From: Inonotus obliquus
Lineage: Eukaryota > Basidiomycota > Agaricomycetes > Hymenochaetales > Hymenochaetaceae
DNA: 64,000 bases
NCBI GenBank assembly: GCA_032164295.1
Contig: JAJHTX010000009.1
Location: forward strand, 806,001-870,000
Direction: 5' to 3'
Made by a program: the position numbers and the translations under genes. Under the pieces are notes generated by a model. The model did no database searches and was not told the DNA's origin. It saw nothing but the letters and a program-made list of their open reading frames with translations. The first letter of the stretch is position 1. The number at the start of each line of letters is the position of its first letter. Shown here piece after piece: positions 42,757 through 54,215 of this stretch.

Positions 42757-42960
42757 CCGGGGTAGTTTCGATCGGTGTTCCTAATTGAATCAAAATTTCA
42801 GCACAATCCTTTCAATACACTTACAATACATAATGCAAATAAGCAACTCCCTTGCCACACGCCTTACGTCCTTCATCCTTGTATGCCCACATCAATGCGC
42901 CAAGACATCGCTTGAACATCTCAACTATTCCCTATGCTTGCTGTGCTACCTGCCAATACG

Positions 42961-43363
42961 ATGTTACACCTGATTACCTTCCTTGTTACATTCTTTGCCT
43001 TCTCCTTCTTCGCTCTCACATCCCCAGTACCTCAGAATGGGACTGAGACTGAGAGCTTTGAGAAGCGCATCATACACACAGGCAGAGTAAGTTCTGAAAT
43101 CACTCCTTGTGATTATCTCATGACTAATACCATTGGATGCTCAGGGAACCTGGTTCTATCCTGGTCTCGGTAACTGCAGCTTCACGGACTCTGTGTCTGA
43201 CCCTATCGTCGCTATTGCAAAGAGTAGGTATGGCAGTGGCGGGAACTGCAATCAGGTTAGTACTTCATGTTATCATTCTAGTCTCAGATGCACTAATGTT
43301 TGCTGGCGTCGCACATAGAACATAAAGAATCCGCAAGCACAGAGTGCAGCGGTACGGAGCTGA
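42961..43363 (+). CDS. Small secreted double-psi beta-barrel (RlpA/barwin-like) protein, probably truncated
   Basis: Exons 42961-43086, 43145-43255 and 43319-43363 join in frame (93 aa). A signal peptide (MLHLITFLVTFFAFSFFALT) is followed by FEKRIIHTGR and GTWFYPGLGNCSFTDSVSDP, then IVAIAKSRYGSGGNCNQ. These are hallmarks of the fungal RlpA-like barrel family, usually 110-130 aa with a C-terminal half that includes a second Cys pair. Here the third exon gives only 14 residues and stops, so the barrel is incomplete. A one-base frame change would extend it. Such proteins are extracellular and often induced in development or host contact. Element C lies 146 bp upstream. Confidence 0.65.
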
Positions 43364-45217
43364 ACGGTAGCAACCTTCTGATTACTTGAACCCAAGAATG
43401 TGCTCCAAATCTGAAACAATCGCTGTTCACCTCCAAATTTTATTGACTATATGGTGTTTCAATAGCGATTCAAATGTAGATTCATAATGACTGATAATAA
43501 AACAATATGTTGTCTAATTATTTCTTTGTGATAAGCTACTACAAGGAATTTCAGCAATATTATGAAAATGAATCAAGTCTTTAGATACTCTTATATTGCC
43601 CTTATAAGACTTGTATAGCCTTATATGATGCCTGAATGCTTGCAAAACTTATTTGTATTTGTAAGCCAGACTTCGACATGTCATTTTCGAGGTTCAATGT
43701 GACTCCTTCTATCAATACATAAGTATCAGATAGCCTTTCTTGTCTCACAAGGTCCATCAGACTTACAGAGCTTATCGTAAATTTGTGCTGGCTTTTATAA
43801 ACAGAGGTTCAATGTGGTACCTTCTTCCCCTTATGGCACTTTTGCCACTTATATTAGTATATATTCTCATAAAAGTTTTGAGACTTTCTCCCGATGTTAG
43901 TCAGATACTCCCGAATTTGTGAGACACATAATAGTCAATGGAGGGATGGAGTAAACATTGAAACGGAGAACATAAAACTCGGAGGGCGAGACCAAAAGAA
44001 AAGAAGCCCTGAATGTAAGGAATGTTTTGAATAAAGCATGTAATTGTTCATTATTTTCAGGATGTTACCACTGCCATGTTTACTCATGGACGTGAACTCG
44101 AAAATCCTCCAAGTTTGAGCGAGTAGAGGAGAGATTAGGATTGTTCTTCAAAAAAATATGAATTTCAAGAATCTTATCGATCAATCCGCAAGCACGACAT
44201 GCATGCAGATAGATAAGAAGAGGATTCTGTATGGTACTGGTGAAAAATGGAAGTGTTACCTGCATCTGGGTATTTATACTCGCGGTGAAGATACCGATGC
44301 ACTACAGTAACCCTTGTGTACTTTAGCCACTAACTTCATGACTTAAGAACATTGCATAATTTTGAGAACCGTTCTAGCGCTCATCACCTTCATCCATCAG
44401 TATTTCTGAATCTTAAAACTTAGAGATATTAACACTATCGAATTTGGAGGAACGAGTACTAGTGGCACTTGCGGAAGAAGAGCTGCTTCCCAACTGACAT
44501 CTACAGGTGACAATTTTTTTTTTTTTTTCGTATGCATTCAAAGTACAGAACGTATATGCATACATACGTATTTCATCTGATCTTAGATTATGGTCACAGA
44601 CTCATAGTTGCGACGACAATTTTCGTCCCTTAGACTCCTGAGTCCTTACATGCTAGCCAACCGTTATTTTGAGATATCCTGTAACACTCTCGCCACTGAA
44701 CCAGGTTGGATTTTTAACGGTGGCCTGGTAGAACTGAAGTAGTGTGTACGAGTGTGTGTGTATAGCCGCTGCCTGAGTATGAGTGCAACGTTGTGTTGTT
44801 GTCAAAAAAGAAAAGAAAGGAGATGAATTGACGATCCGGAAAAAGCCGAGCGGGGCTACAATACGGATCGTCTGGTCACTCTTCGTCTGGTCACTCACTC
44901 ACTCGTAATTTAACGAACTTGAATTCACGGCTCGTAACTTATCTCTCGAGTAACAATCGGCGAATAACGTGAAAGAGATACGGAGTAACAGGGGACGAGT
45001 AACGAGGATATTTTACACTCTTTCGTATCTTTCTAAGGTGGTGAGTGCCGAAAAAAATGAACGGAGACAGACTTTTGACTTTTGACCTTTGAAAGCGCCA
45101 CGAACCTCGAAAACCTCGAACACTCAAAACTTCTAATCCTCAAACCGCCAGAGCCGGAACAAACCGAAATCTGAAACTGCTGTTGACTGCATAAAGAAAG
45201 GAAAGAAGGAAAGAAAG
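43364..45217. other. Gene-free duplicated flank of SRP9-A
   Basis: 43890-44360 matches 53475-53975, and 44360-45217 matches 58166-59311, the same flank split by two F-box genes in the second copy. A T-run sits at 44513-44529. Nothing coding is supported. Confidence 0.5.
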
Positions 45218-46114
45218 ATGGTATATATTCATCGATGGGCGGAGTTTCAGAGTGCTGCGGAGGAGTTGTATGAGAGGGCTCCTGATCGTGTACGTCCCAT
45301 CTTTTTTGTGATGTTCCTTGTCGTTGTGGACTGATTTGATGATGTTGTTTTCTTACTATGGTTTTTTCAGTCGCTGTGGTGTTCGCGTTGGATGGTGTGG
45401 GTATCGGATGCTGGATGCGGGACGGTCGCATCTTTGCTCTGCCGTTCTCGTCAATGCATGGGTACGTGGATGCGTGGATGTGTGGACATATGGGCGTCTG
45501 GATGCGATGTGACGCCGATATCAACGCAAAACTTATACGCATCCATCATGCATCATCACGCACTACGCTTATGAATTCCTCTCACATCTCTCGGATATGA
45601 ATACGACGGGATCTGCGATGGGGACTAAAACACACGATCTAGACCCGGTACTGTGTAGAGTGGAAACCATCAGAAGGGAAACTCGTGTTAAAGATTACGG
45701 ATGATACGACTGTGCGTGTTGGTCTAGTTCTTTCTTTCTTCTTCCTCGTCTCTTTATCCTTCTCCCTCTTTCATTGCGCCTCGCCTCAGCTCACTTCATT
45801 TCGTTTCAATGATGAACTGACCTGCATCTATGCACGCACACGACACACGACGACCCTCGATGTTACCACGCCTAATGCAATATCAAACCGAATCGCCACG
45901 GGATTGTAATGTATCTGATGGAACGGGTTACTTCTCTGTACCCGTGACTTGCATTATGACTCACACGTACTCCAACACCCTGGAAGAACAGTGCTTTAAA
46001 TACGGAGCGCATTCGTCGATCTTCCTTAATCGATTCGAAGCATTGAATCTGTCGCTTATGCGAAAGATTCAGAACGCCCAAAGTCAGTTGAATTTGAGGA
46101 GGTGCAGCATATAG
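45218..46114 (+). CDS. SRP9-like protein, paralogue A (87 aa, altered tail)
   Basis: Exons 45218-45289, 45643-45711 and 45992-46114 encode MVYIHRWAEFQSAAEELYER, then TRYCVEWKPSEGKLVLKITD and SSIFLNRFEALNLSLMRKIQ, the full core of the 9-kDa signal recognition particle subunit. SRP9 with SRP14 binds the Alu domain of SRP RNA and slows elongation. Compared with paralogue B it has Glu in place of Lys in CVKW. It also lacks the lysine-rich C-terminal tail, ending in an unrelated 12-residue stretch. Splice sites are intact, so it may be expressed, but the lost basic tail suggests weaker RNA binding or a decaying copy. Confidence 0.75.
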
Positions 46115-47345
46115 GGACAGGAACGGAGAGTGGTCTTCAATGTCTCGACTTGGATCTGTGTGTAACGCAATATGTTCTAATGTGCCATTGGTAATTGATG
46201 GCAAGCTTGCATAAGTTACTTCTTCTGCCTTGCATCTCGGCAACGATTCCATGCCCACGCAAACATCGATTGTCGGAGCCCAATCGTACAGTGGTTTCGC
46301 TCATAACGAGGTTTCGTATCGTCAACTCAACAATAATGAAATCATGAAGCAATCGTTCGATATCTCTTTACCTTACCCACGAGAGGTGTCGCTTTCGATT
46401 TGAAGATCACCATCACGAGCACATAACCAACACGCGAAGCCTTACGAGGACCCACTTGACACGGAACGAGTATCGCGAATAAGTTTTCCTGCTCTGGAGA
46501 CGCAGAAGGTGGATTATGGATCCAATGTAGCCATTTTACAGCACTCTCCGAGACATCTGGTCATGTGGAATGATGACCCCGACGCACCGATTCGATGCTA
46601 AGCTCTTCCTTTGGATTATCCGGTCATCTATCTTTCACGTTCTGGAAGTTTCTTGGAAGCAAATCATGGAAGGATAGCTCATAGCTGAGCGCCAGTCTTT
46701 CGACAAGTGAAGGACAACATATCAGGCGCCTATTCTAAAGAGACCTCCGCATCGACATTACTCCCTGGTTCTGCCACGTATTCTGGGGCGATGACAGGGA
46801 GCAATTCTTCAGTCGATTGGATCAACATCGATCATGCTTCATTGTCAGATCCAACAATACTCCTTCCCATTGATTTGCGTTGGCAACACATACACAATAC
46901 AAGGTATGACTATTCGACACAAGTATCGGAAAATCAGAGGCTAAACCCAAAGACAGATCACCGAGGCTTGAGGTTATAGTGGTCGCAGATGTCGGTTTAT
47001 TCCTTGATCATCTGCCCAGTTTATGTCTGTCTATGTCATACTCTCCTGCAATTGTTTCAGCAATGACTTACGGGAATACACTACTGCCAGATTTGCCGCA
47101 AATAAGGACAAGCGTACACGACATTCATCATGACTTTTGAAACTGTCGTCCAAGCATCAAGGTATGGAACAGAACTTACATGGATTCCCACTTGGTTTGG
47201 TTCTAAACTCATGACACCGAGGGATACACTCGTCCTTTTTGAAAGGTATAAAATCCATAGCAGACTCCTTTGGTACCTCCAACCTCATAATACAACCTCT
47301 CTCACAAGCTACAAAGATCTTCACAACATTATCCTTAGTGACAAA
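46115..47345. other. Intergenic region with unassigned short frames
   Basis: Weak LRR/F-box-like composition is seen on the minus strand at 46137-46258 (LPSITNGTLEHIALHTDPSR). A 90-codon plus frame at 46707 has no recognisable domain. TATAAAA at 47247-47253 belongs to the next gene. Confidence 0.4.
47247..47253 (+). promoter_or_regulatory. TATA box of the gene at 47346
   Basis: GGTATAAAATCC lies 93 bp before the ATG, leaving a 5' UTR of about 60-65 nt. This favours ATG 47346 over upstream in-frame codons. Confidence 0.6.
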
Positions 47346-48136
47346 ATGCTACCCCCGAATTTCAACTTCACCTCTCTTGCAGCCACAGCTACGGTTCCGA
47401 CCAGTGGCCACAACTACAAGATTATGAGCGTTGGCTTGCAGAACGTCATCGACTATTATGGCACCGTTGGCGATCCAAACTACAAGGTTGTAGATGGAAA
47501 CCCAGTTAATACTCTCATATCTCAAATTAATGATACTACACAGAGCGTAAGTGTAGCTCTCTCCTTGTCACACAAATATGCTGCAACTAACTATGCCTAG
47601 TGGCAATACCTGACCTATCCCTCGAGCAAGGGGGAGACGGTCTTCACTCTCCAAGTGCAAGCTACTCTCCAAAGCAAACCCGGGCCTGGTACTGTGATTG
47701 ACGGTCGCGGTGGTTATATGCGTGTAGATGCAAAAGTTGATCACTCCCAATTCTTATTCAAATGATGATTCTAATACTTTTGACTCTAGTCCAACCAGCT
47801 TGTCCATGGTGGCCAGCCACAGGCATGGAAACTCATCAAAGTTTCTGATATTCCGTCCATCTACAAGTGTGTTATATCAATGAACCCTCTTGGTTCGAAT
47901 TCTGATGGGTTTCTGAAATTTAAGGATTGCTCCATTCGAGGATGCCTTCAATCCAAATGGAACACTTGTCGTGACTGACATGAGTCCTGTAAGTATATGG
48001 TCGTTCTCACCTAACAAACGGAAGGATCCTATAACATGTTTTGTTACAGACCGTTGCAACCCCTACAGGAGTCCGAGCAGGATTGCAGAAGGATACCAAT
48101 GCCCTTAACCAGCTCTGGACCTTCAGCGATTTTTAA
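47346..48136 (+). CDS. Small five-exon protein, possibly beta-trefoil (187 aa)
   Basis: Exons 47346-47546, 47601-47735, 47790-47866, 47925-47988 and 48050-48136 join exactly (564 nt). There is no signal peptide. The sequence is rich in Gly, Asn, Thr and aromatic residues. Phrases such as NYKIMSVGLQNVIDYYGTVG, QSWQYLTYPSSKGE, PQAWKLIKVSD and the C-terminal NALNQLWTFSDF recall the QxW repeats of ricin-B-type beta-trefoil lectins of mushrooms. The match is by pattern only; no family can be named with confidence. All splice sites are canonical and the gene looks functional. Confidence 0.7.
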
Positions 48137-48665
48137 TCAGATAGTGGGCAGTCTTTTGGCTTCATTAAGACAGAAGGTCGCGGAAGAGATCCTTGTTGAA
48201 TTTATGTTAGGAATGCTACTTCAGAACCCTATCGATCATCTCAGTGCACGTTATTCATGTCATTGTGTATTTCGGAATCTGAATTTAAATTCACCTGCGA
48301 ATTGATTACAACAGCGACTCGGATTCACCGAGAAAGGGAGAGCTGCTTACCCTGCCATGACCACGGTGATGATGATACTCGCGTCATAAATTAGTCTTCC
48401 GTGCTTCCAGAGTAAGGGTATCTATGTTGCGAATAATGAGCCAAACGTCAAACCGGAGACTCGATAATCGAATCACAAACAGAGAAACGTTGCGAGAGTC
48501 GGTACCGCAGGACACGAGAAGACATTCCATTCCGTGACTGGGAGTTGGTGAACAGGTGGGATGTACGGCTCAGACCACGCCTCATGGACCGAGATGCATG
48601 AAGGAAATCAATAATCAGGATAATGAATTGAAATAATAGTAGAGCTAGTTGCTAGGGTCCAGACG
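48137..48665. other. 3' flank of F-box 2
   Basis: It contains a diverged copy of the antisense block seen downstream of the other F-box genes (around 48425-48530). No intact gene. Confidence 0.4.
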
Positions 48666-50042
48666 TTATTGTAGAAGGGACTCGACGGCTTCATAATCTC
48701 CAATGACCACTCCACCCTTTCGAATGTGCTCCCTAGCTTCACGCCGAGACTCACCGATATCCTCGTCTAGGTCGGACAACTCGATCGTGTATCCATTTCT
48801 GAGACATACCACATCGGACTTTCCCAGACCACTCGGTCGAGACTTCAGCATGGCGATGAAAGCGATCCACCAGTCCGCATCCTCTTCAAAACGTATCCAC
48901 TGAAGGAAAAGCGTCTCGAGCACAGGGCAAACAGCCGCATGTTCGTCTCCTAGTAGACCTATGGCGTCGGTATCGCTCGGAATGGTAAGTTCGTGGAAGA
49001 AACGCCTTGTCACGCTTACTCCAGAGAGTCGCAGGTGTTTGAGGGTTGGCAGGAGGCGGAGAATCGGGAGTATGAGTTCCTCACATACATCATCCCAGTC
49101 TATGACCAACGTTGTCAAGGGAGGAAGAGACCGCCGGATGAAACTCGCGAGCATTTCCGCTTTCACGTCTTTATCGTACCTGCTGCACGCAAGGACCAAA
49201 ACTTGCAGATTTGGAATTGTCACATAATCGATAATGAACGACGCCGGATCGTATTGCAGTTTGAGGGCACGAAGGTTGGGCCGTCGGATCAGGGGCTCGT
49301 TTTGCGCACGAGGTAGTGGCGGGCCCATGTATCGGTGAGAATCGGCAATAAGCTCCGTCAGAAAAGGGGCAGCGTTCAGGACGTTCAGCCATACGCGAAG
49401 ATTGTGGCTCCCTTGAGAAATGCCATAGCTGAAAGAGATTTCGGCTGACTCGGTGAAGGAACACAGAGGCTCCTCACCTGTTATTAGGTCAAAATCAGGC
49501 GCGCGAATGCGGAGACGCCTTAGACGCGAAGATTGAGCGATGTTGATTCTGGGCAACAGCGGCCGATTTACATCCAATTGGAGAGATGTGAGAATTGGCA
49601 TGTTGGTCAGATTTAATCCCGGAAACTCGGGGGAGAGTTCTACGCCCCGAGAGGTCAATGTGACGTCTCTCCATCGGTGTTGCTGGGAAATCATAGTGGT
49701 AACGATATGCTCGGCATCACGACGGACGGAGATAGTATCGTATGCACGGCAAGGGCATTCAACCCGAAAATTGAGCGGAGCCTCATTTGATCTCTCGATC
49801 CATGTATCAAATACTTCGAGGCTACTTCTCCCAGCAGTAGGATTTCGGAACCAAGGGCCATATTCGATGCACAAGTACGACCATAGCTCACCAAAAGAGA
49901 GGGATAGAGTGCGCCAGGACCGACAAACGTGCGATATGCGCAAAGGCGCTACGACTGAGGAGAGGTATTCGTCGCGATTGGTTGGGTGTGGCAGAGCAGC
50001 GAGAAAAATATCGCAGAGGATCTCGGGAGGGAAATGGTCCAT
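48666..50042 (-). CDS. F-box protein 2 (458 aa)
   Basis: ATG 50042 gives MDHFPPEILCDIFLAALPHP, then VAPLRISHVCRSWRTLSLSF. Leucine-rich segments follow (RLRRLRIRAPDFDLITGEE; LLPTLKHLRLSGVSV; CPVLETLFLQWIRFEEDAD). The single exon ends at TAA 48666 right after EAVESLLQ, at the point where the other members may splice. It is intact throughout. The dyad TCCGACTCGGA lies 110 bp upstream. It is the probable substrate receptor of an SCF ligase; the substrate is unknown. Confidence 0.88.
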   Translation of the reverse strand: MDHFPPEILCDIFLAALPHPTNRDEYLSSVVAPLRISHVCRSWRTLSLSFGELWSYLCIEYGPWFRNPTAGRSSLEVFDTWIERSNEAPLNFRVECPCRAYDTISVRRDAEHIVTTMISQQHRWRDVTLTSRGVELSPEFPGLNLTNMPILTSLQLDVNRPLLPRINIAQSSRLRRLRIRAPDFDLITGEEPLCSFTESAEISFSYGISQGSHNLRVWLNVLNAAPFLTELIADSHRYMGPPLPRAQNEPLIRRPNLRALKLQYDPASFIIDYVTIPNLQVLVLACSRYDKDVKAEMLASFIRRSLPPLTTLVIDWDDVCEELILPILRLLPTLKHLRLSGVSVTRRFFHELTIPSDTDAIGLLGDEHAAVCPVLETLFLQWIRFEEDADWWIAFIAMLKSRPSGLGKSDVVCLRNGYTIELSDLDEDIGESRREAREHIRKGGVVIGDYEAVESLLQ

Positions 50043-50151
50043 GTCGGAGGACAATCGATGAGAGAAACGCGGCGAGAAGATGAAGTTGCGAAAAGCAGCA
50101 TATCACCTGCAATATATTAATTGAAGGTGATCCATCGTATGCGATTTTAAC

Positions 50152-50162
50152 TCCGACTCGGA
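50152..50162. promoter_or_regulatory. TCCGACTCGGA dyad upstream of F-box 2
   Basis: Perfect dyad followed by AGTACCCG, 110 bp from ATG 50042. Confidence 0.6.
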
Positions 50163-51595
50163 AGTACCCGCCGTGATATTTTGTATTGCATCGAATATTG
50201 CGAGCCTTCTATGATTAGTATGAGCCTTCGTCACTTCATCTCACTCACAAAGCGTGAGTTAGGCTCAGAAGCTCTTAGGCTTACCAAGATGTAATTCGAC
50301 AATCCATAGTCGCAGGCTGCTGATGGTTCACAGTCGATAAAAGTTCATATTCGTCCCTGCTGTTGAAGCGATATCAGGGCCTAGGAGCTTTGCTGAAATC
50401 CTTGGGGGGTGCGTATCATAGAGGAAGCATGTGGATAGCTCGCTGACACGCGTAATAAATACATTCACACACGCTCAAAGAAGTGGCACTACATATTAAG
50501 TACTCGCGAGGATGAGCTGCTTCCCATCGAGGAATATATTCACTTCCATTCGAGGTCAAGGAACACATATTTCAGCTGATCTTTAGTGACGCTTGCGACG
50601 AAGTTCGTCCCTTCACGCTAATTTACCGTTATTTCTCGACATTCTTCAACGAACCCCGTCTCCGTCTCTGGATTAGAGTGACTAACTCCCCCAGAAACCG
50701 AATTTTTACAATAACTTCGGTGAATCCCGGAAAGCTTGATCTATTCTTGGCCGCAGTTTACGCTGCCTCGAAAAGCTATCATTGAAATCTATCTCGGTGG
50801 AGGATCGCATGGGTTATGACGAGATGAAGCCAGTGCAGCTTCCCAGCTTACTAGTTCTCAAATATGCACTGCCATACCTGGAGTCTCGAAACATAGCTCC
50901 TTGAATAGCGCTCCAAAGGCAAATTTCCGAGAGTTGGACATAGCTATTCATGCCACGAAGACAGGCAAGCGGCCGTTCTATTCATGGTTACGATAAACCG
51001 GTAATCATTTGAACGACGATTATGTGCAAGAGTAGTGACCGAGATTATCGCCAGAAATATGGAGTACTCTCGTAGGAAATGTGTCCACAACCACTCCGTA
51101 CCCTACGTCTTGCTTCCTGTCGTAACTTCACTGCGACCTTTGCTCTTCCCACCAAGTTTGAGCAAAAGGAGGAGGGATGGGGATTCGTTATGGATTTTAG
51201 CAAAATTCTGACTGAGCCACGAGTATGGTATACATGATGAGCAGAAAGGGATGCCGTATGTCGCATCAAGGAGACTCTACTCGGACCTGAATTTCACAGG
51301 ATACCAAAGCACTACAGTTTTCCATTAGGCTTCTGAGGAACACATTATGAATTCGAGTCTCATACTTAAGCTCGGATCCGCCGTTCTCCCCGCGCTGCCA
51401 GTAGTTTGATACTTCCGTCGTTCGGGATCTGAGACACCAATAATGGGCCAAAATTCAGGATACTGGGGACTGCGAGTGCTGAAACACAGACAGAGAAACA
51501 GTGCGAGAGTTAGCACTGCAAGACAAGACGAGTCATTCAATTGCGTATAGAGCTCTGTACACGAATACACTACGAGATGCACCTGAGGAGCAAAA
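50163..51595. other. Duplicated remnant region
   Basis: Copy of 24700-27600 without its MITEs. 51045-51269 is almost identical to 27009-27233. No gene is supported. Confidence 0.5.
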
Positions 51596-52612
51596 CTTAT
51601 AGATTTGGAAGCGTCACAAGATCAACAATAAATGACGCAAGCTCGAATTGCAATTTGAGAACTCGAAGGTTAGGCAGTCCGATCAAGGGCTCATTTTTGG
51701 GCGCGAGGCAATGGTGGGTCCGTGTATTGGTTAATGAAGAGCTTGACGGTTTCCTACGCGAAGGGTCAGACCACACAATCTCCACCGCCGTCACCGCCAT
51801 CGAAGATGCGTTCGGACTATATGACAGAAGACGGACGAGAAATAAGAGGACTCCCTAAACGCTCTCTACTTGAGCGGACATCGCTGTCGCTCTCACCCTT
51901 CGATGATGACTCGGGGTAGTCGGCAATAAACTCCGCCAGTAGAGGGGCAGACTTCAGGACGTTCAACCATACGCGGAGTGCATGGTTCCCTGAACAGTCG
52001 TAAAAACTAATTTCGGCTGAATCGGTAAGGGAACACAGAGGCTCCTCGCCTGTCATTAGGTCGAAATCAGGCGCGCGAATGTAAAGTCCTTAGTCGTGAC
52101 GATTGGACGATGCTGTTTTTAGTTAAAGATGGTAGCATGACATCCAACTCAAGCGATGTGAGAATTGGCATGTTGGTCAGGTTTAATCCTGGACATTCGG
52201 GGGAGAGTTGTACACCCCACCAGCTGAACACGACGTCTCTCTATCGATGTTGCTGGGAAATCATAGTGGTAATGATATGCTCGGCATCATGATGGACGGA
52301 GATAGTATCATATGGACGGCAAAGGCGATCAACTCGAAAATTGAGCGGAGCCTCATTTGATCTCTCAATCCATGTACCAAACACTTCGAGGCTCCTTCTC
52401 CCAGCAGTAGGATATCAGAACCAAAGGCCGTATTCTATTCATAAGTCCGACCATAGCTCACCAAGAGAGAGGGATAGAGTGCGCCAGGACCGACATCCGT
52501 GTGATATGTACAGTGGCGCTACAACCGAAGAGATGTATTCCCGATGATGGGTTTGGTGTGGCAGAGCAGCAAGAAATACCTTCCAGAGGATTTCGGGAGA
52601 GAAATGGTCCAT
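51596..52612 (-). pseudogene. F-box protein 3, dead copy
   Basis: ATG 52612 (MDHFSPEILWKVFLAALPHQ) leads to LSLSLGELWSDL and a TGA where the others have Cys. More stops and frameshifts follow. At about 51732-51916 there is a ~185-bp insertion absent from F-box 1. The C-terminal half is deleted at about 51596. SLTDSAEISFYDCSGNHALR is nearly identical to F-box 1, so this is its duplicated partner. Confidence 0.85.
51732..51916. other. ~185-bp foreign insert in F-box pseudogene 3
   Basis: It sits between GTCCGTGTATTGG and GTAGTCGGCAATAAACTCC, which are adjacent in F-box 1 (apart from one base). On the plus strand it reads NEELDGFLREGSDHTISTAV-like coding sequence. No terminal repeats or target duplication are evident, so it looks like filler DNA at a break repair. 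Confidence 0.55.
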
Positions 52613-52702
52613 GGCATCCGGAGGACAATTGGTGAGGTGAAATGAGCGAAACGCAACGGTTCTGTTCCTCGAAGACGAAGTTAGTTTGTCTCTGATTCTA
52701 GC

Positions 52703-52713
52703 TCCGACTCGGA
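52703..52713. promoter_or_regulatory. TCCGACTCGGA dyad upstream of F-box 3
   Basis: Perfect dyad, 91 bp from ATG 52612, followed by AGTACCCGTGACTTGTCGCA as at F-box 1. Confidence 0.55.
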
Positions 52714-54215
52714 AGTACCCGTGACTTGTCGCACAACTCAATATCAATATAGGATAGGTCATATCGTCCCTGCCTTTGAAGCAATATCATCAGGGACCCG
52801 GGTCGGGTCAAGCGCATAGACATGCCGCGCCGTGACGCCTTACAAAGTTTCGCTTGACTCTCATGAGAGCTGAGTATCATAACAAAATGTTCCCGCCTTG
52901 GGACGCGAAAGTACACAATGGGGAAGATGCGACTTTATCTCATTCTCCGGCAAGAATAGCTGTGGGCATTGATGACCCTACATAATACATATATTCGAGT
53001 TAGTGGTGCATACGTCCACGCGCCGCGTCTAAGCTATTGGGTTCGTACCGATGTTACCATCGACCTGTACCGACAATATCGCAGGCTTACGGTACCTACC
53101 CATAACGTAGGCGTGCTTGAAGACCTGCGCTGCCTCGAAATGTTCTCATGAGAATTTGCATGCGCTTATTGGAATGAATCCAGTGCGACTCCCTAGCTTG
53201 CTCACCTCAAGATTGATTCCTGGAACGAGAAGGCTTTTGAAAAGATTCAAATAAGGAAAAGGGAGAGAAACGATGGTCCGGGCATAGCTGGATGGAGGAG
53301 CGAGAAGATTCTGTATCCTGTATTCCTTTGTATATTCTCCACTGGAGTGGGTGACGGAATAAACGGATAGAGGGACAAACCTTTGACCTATGAAAGCACA
53401 GCATCGTTACCGCATGAAGCTTACTGGTATTTGCTCCGTTGTATCAGGACCATATGTATACTTAACCTTTGAGGTATCTTAGTCAGATACTCCCGAAATT
53501 CGTGAGACACACATAATAATCGATGGAGGGATGGAGTAAACATCGAAACGGAGAACATAATATTCGGAGGGCGAGGCCAAAAGAAAAGAAGCCTGAATGT
53601 AAGGTAAGGAATACGTTTGAATAAAGCATGTAACTATTCATTATTTTCAGGATGTAACCACTGCCATGTTCACTTATGGTCGTGAACTCGAAAATCCACC
53701 AAGTTCGGGCAAATAGAGGAGAGATTGGGATTTGTTCTTCAAAAAAAGTGAATTTCAAGAATCTTATCAATCGATCCGCAAGCACGGCATGCATGCAGAT
53801 AGATAAGAAGAGGATTCTGCACGGTAGGTACTGGAGAAAAATGGAAGCGTTACCTGCATCTGGGTTTTTATACTCGCGGCGAAGATACCGACGCCCTACA
53901 GTAACCAATGTGTACCTTCACCACTAACTTCATGACTTAAGAACATTGTATAATTTTGAGAACCGTTCTAGCGCTCGAGTCTGCCACTCCGTACTCTCGA
54001 GTTTGAAATTCTAGACGACCAACAATTCCTCAATTTGCGCTTTGAGAGACATCGACCATGGGGTAAATTATAAGGTACTGCAGACCTCGGATATCCTCGA
54101 AAGCAAGAACGAAAAGATAGTGCGAGAGTTCGCAGTACAAGACAAGGAGGCATGGCAAAACAACACCAGAAATTATATCACATATAGGGCGAGCGTACAC
54201 GAGTTCATTAAAATA
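52714..54215. other. Duplicated flanks without intact gene
   Basis: 52714-53480 matches the 5' flank of F-box 1; 53475-53975 matches 43890-44360. The join at about 53475-53480 is a rearrangement point between two duplicated families. 54000-54207 holds an antisense coding-like block (MRDIDHGVNYKVLQ, VREFAVQDKEAWQNNTRN on the plus strand). Confidence 0.5.

Larger units (their letters stand above)
41143..42814 (-). mobile_element. TG...CA element, copy C (complete, 1672 bp, inverted)
   Basis: The ends match copy B in reverse, and ATACA flanks both sides (41138-41142, 42815-42819). It is ~88 bp longer because ~100 bp of the region after the TATA box is tandemly duplicated (two copies of the GGTTACGGGTTCGGCGATG-like block, 41200-41420). 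ORF1 has a TGA where A and B have CGA, with many other transitions, so this is the oldest copy. TGASTCA sites are kept at 41766, 41808, 41881 and 41893. Confidence 0.9.
50130..53480. repeat. Segmental duplication, copy 2
   Basis: Collinear with 24650-29960 but lacking both MITEs (single TA near 50214; GTAATA near 50451) and with a shortened remnant region (50500-50760). Its F-box gene is dead. Confidence 0.85.

Noticed and set aside
44974..45542. Minus-strand frames over the SRP9 genes (also 58974-59573)
   Set aside because: They cover the introns and exons of SRP9 on the other strand and are open only by composition; the two copies do not keep the same frame.
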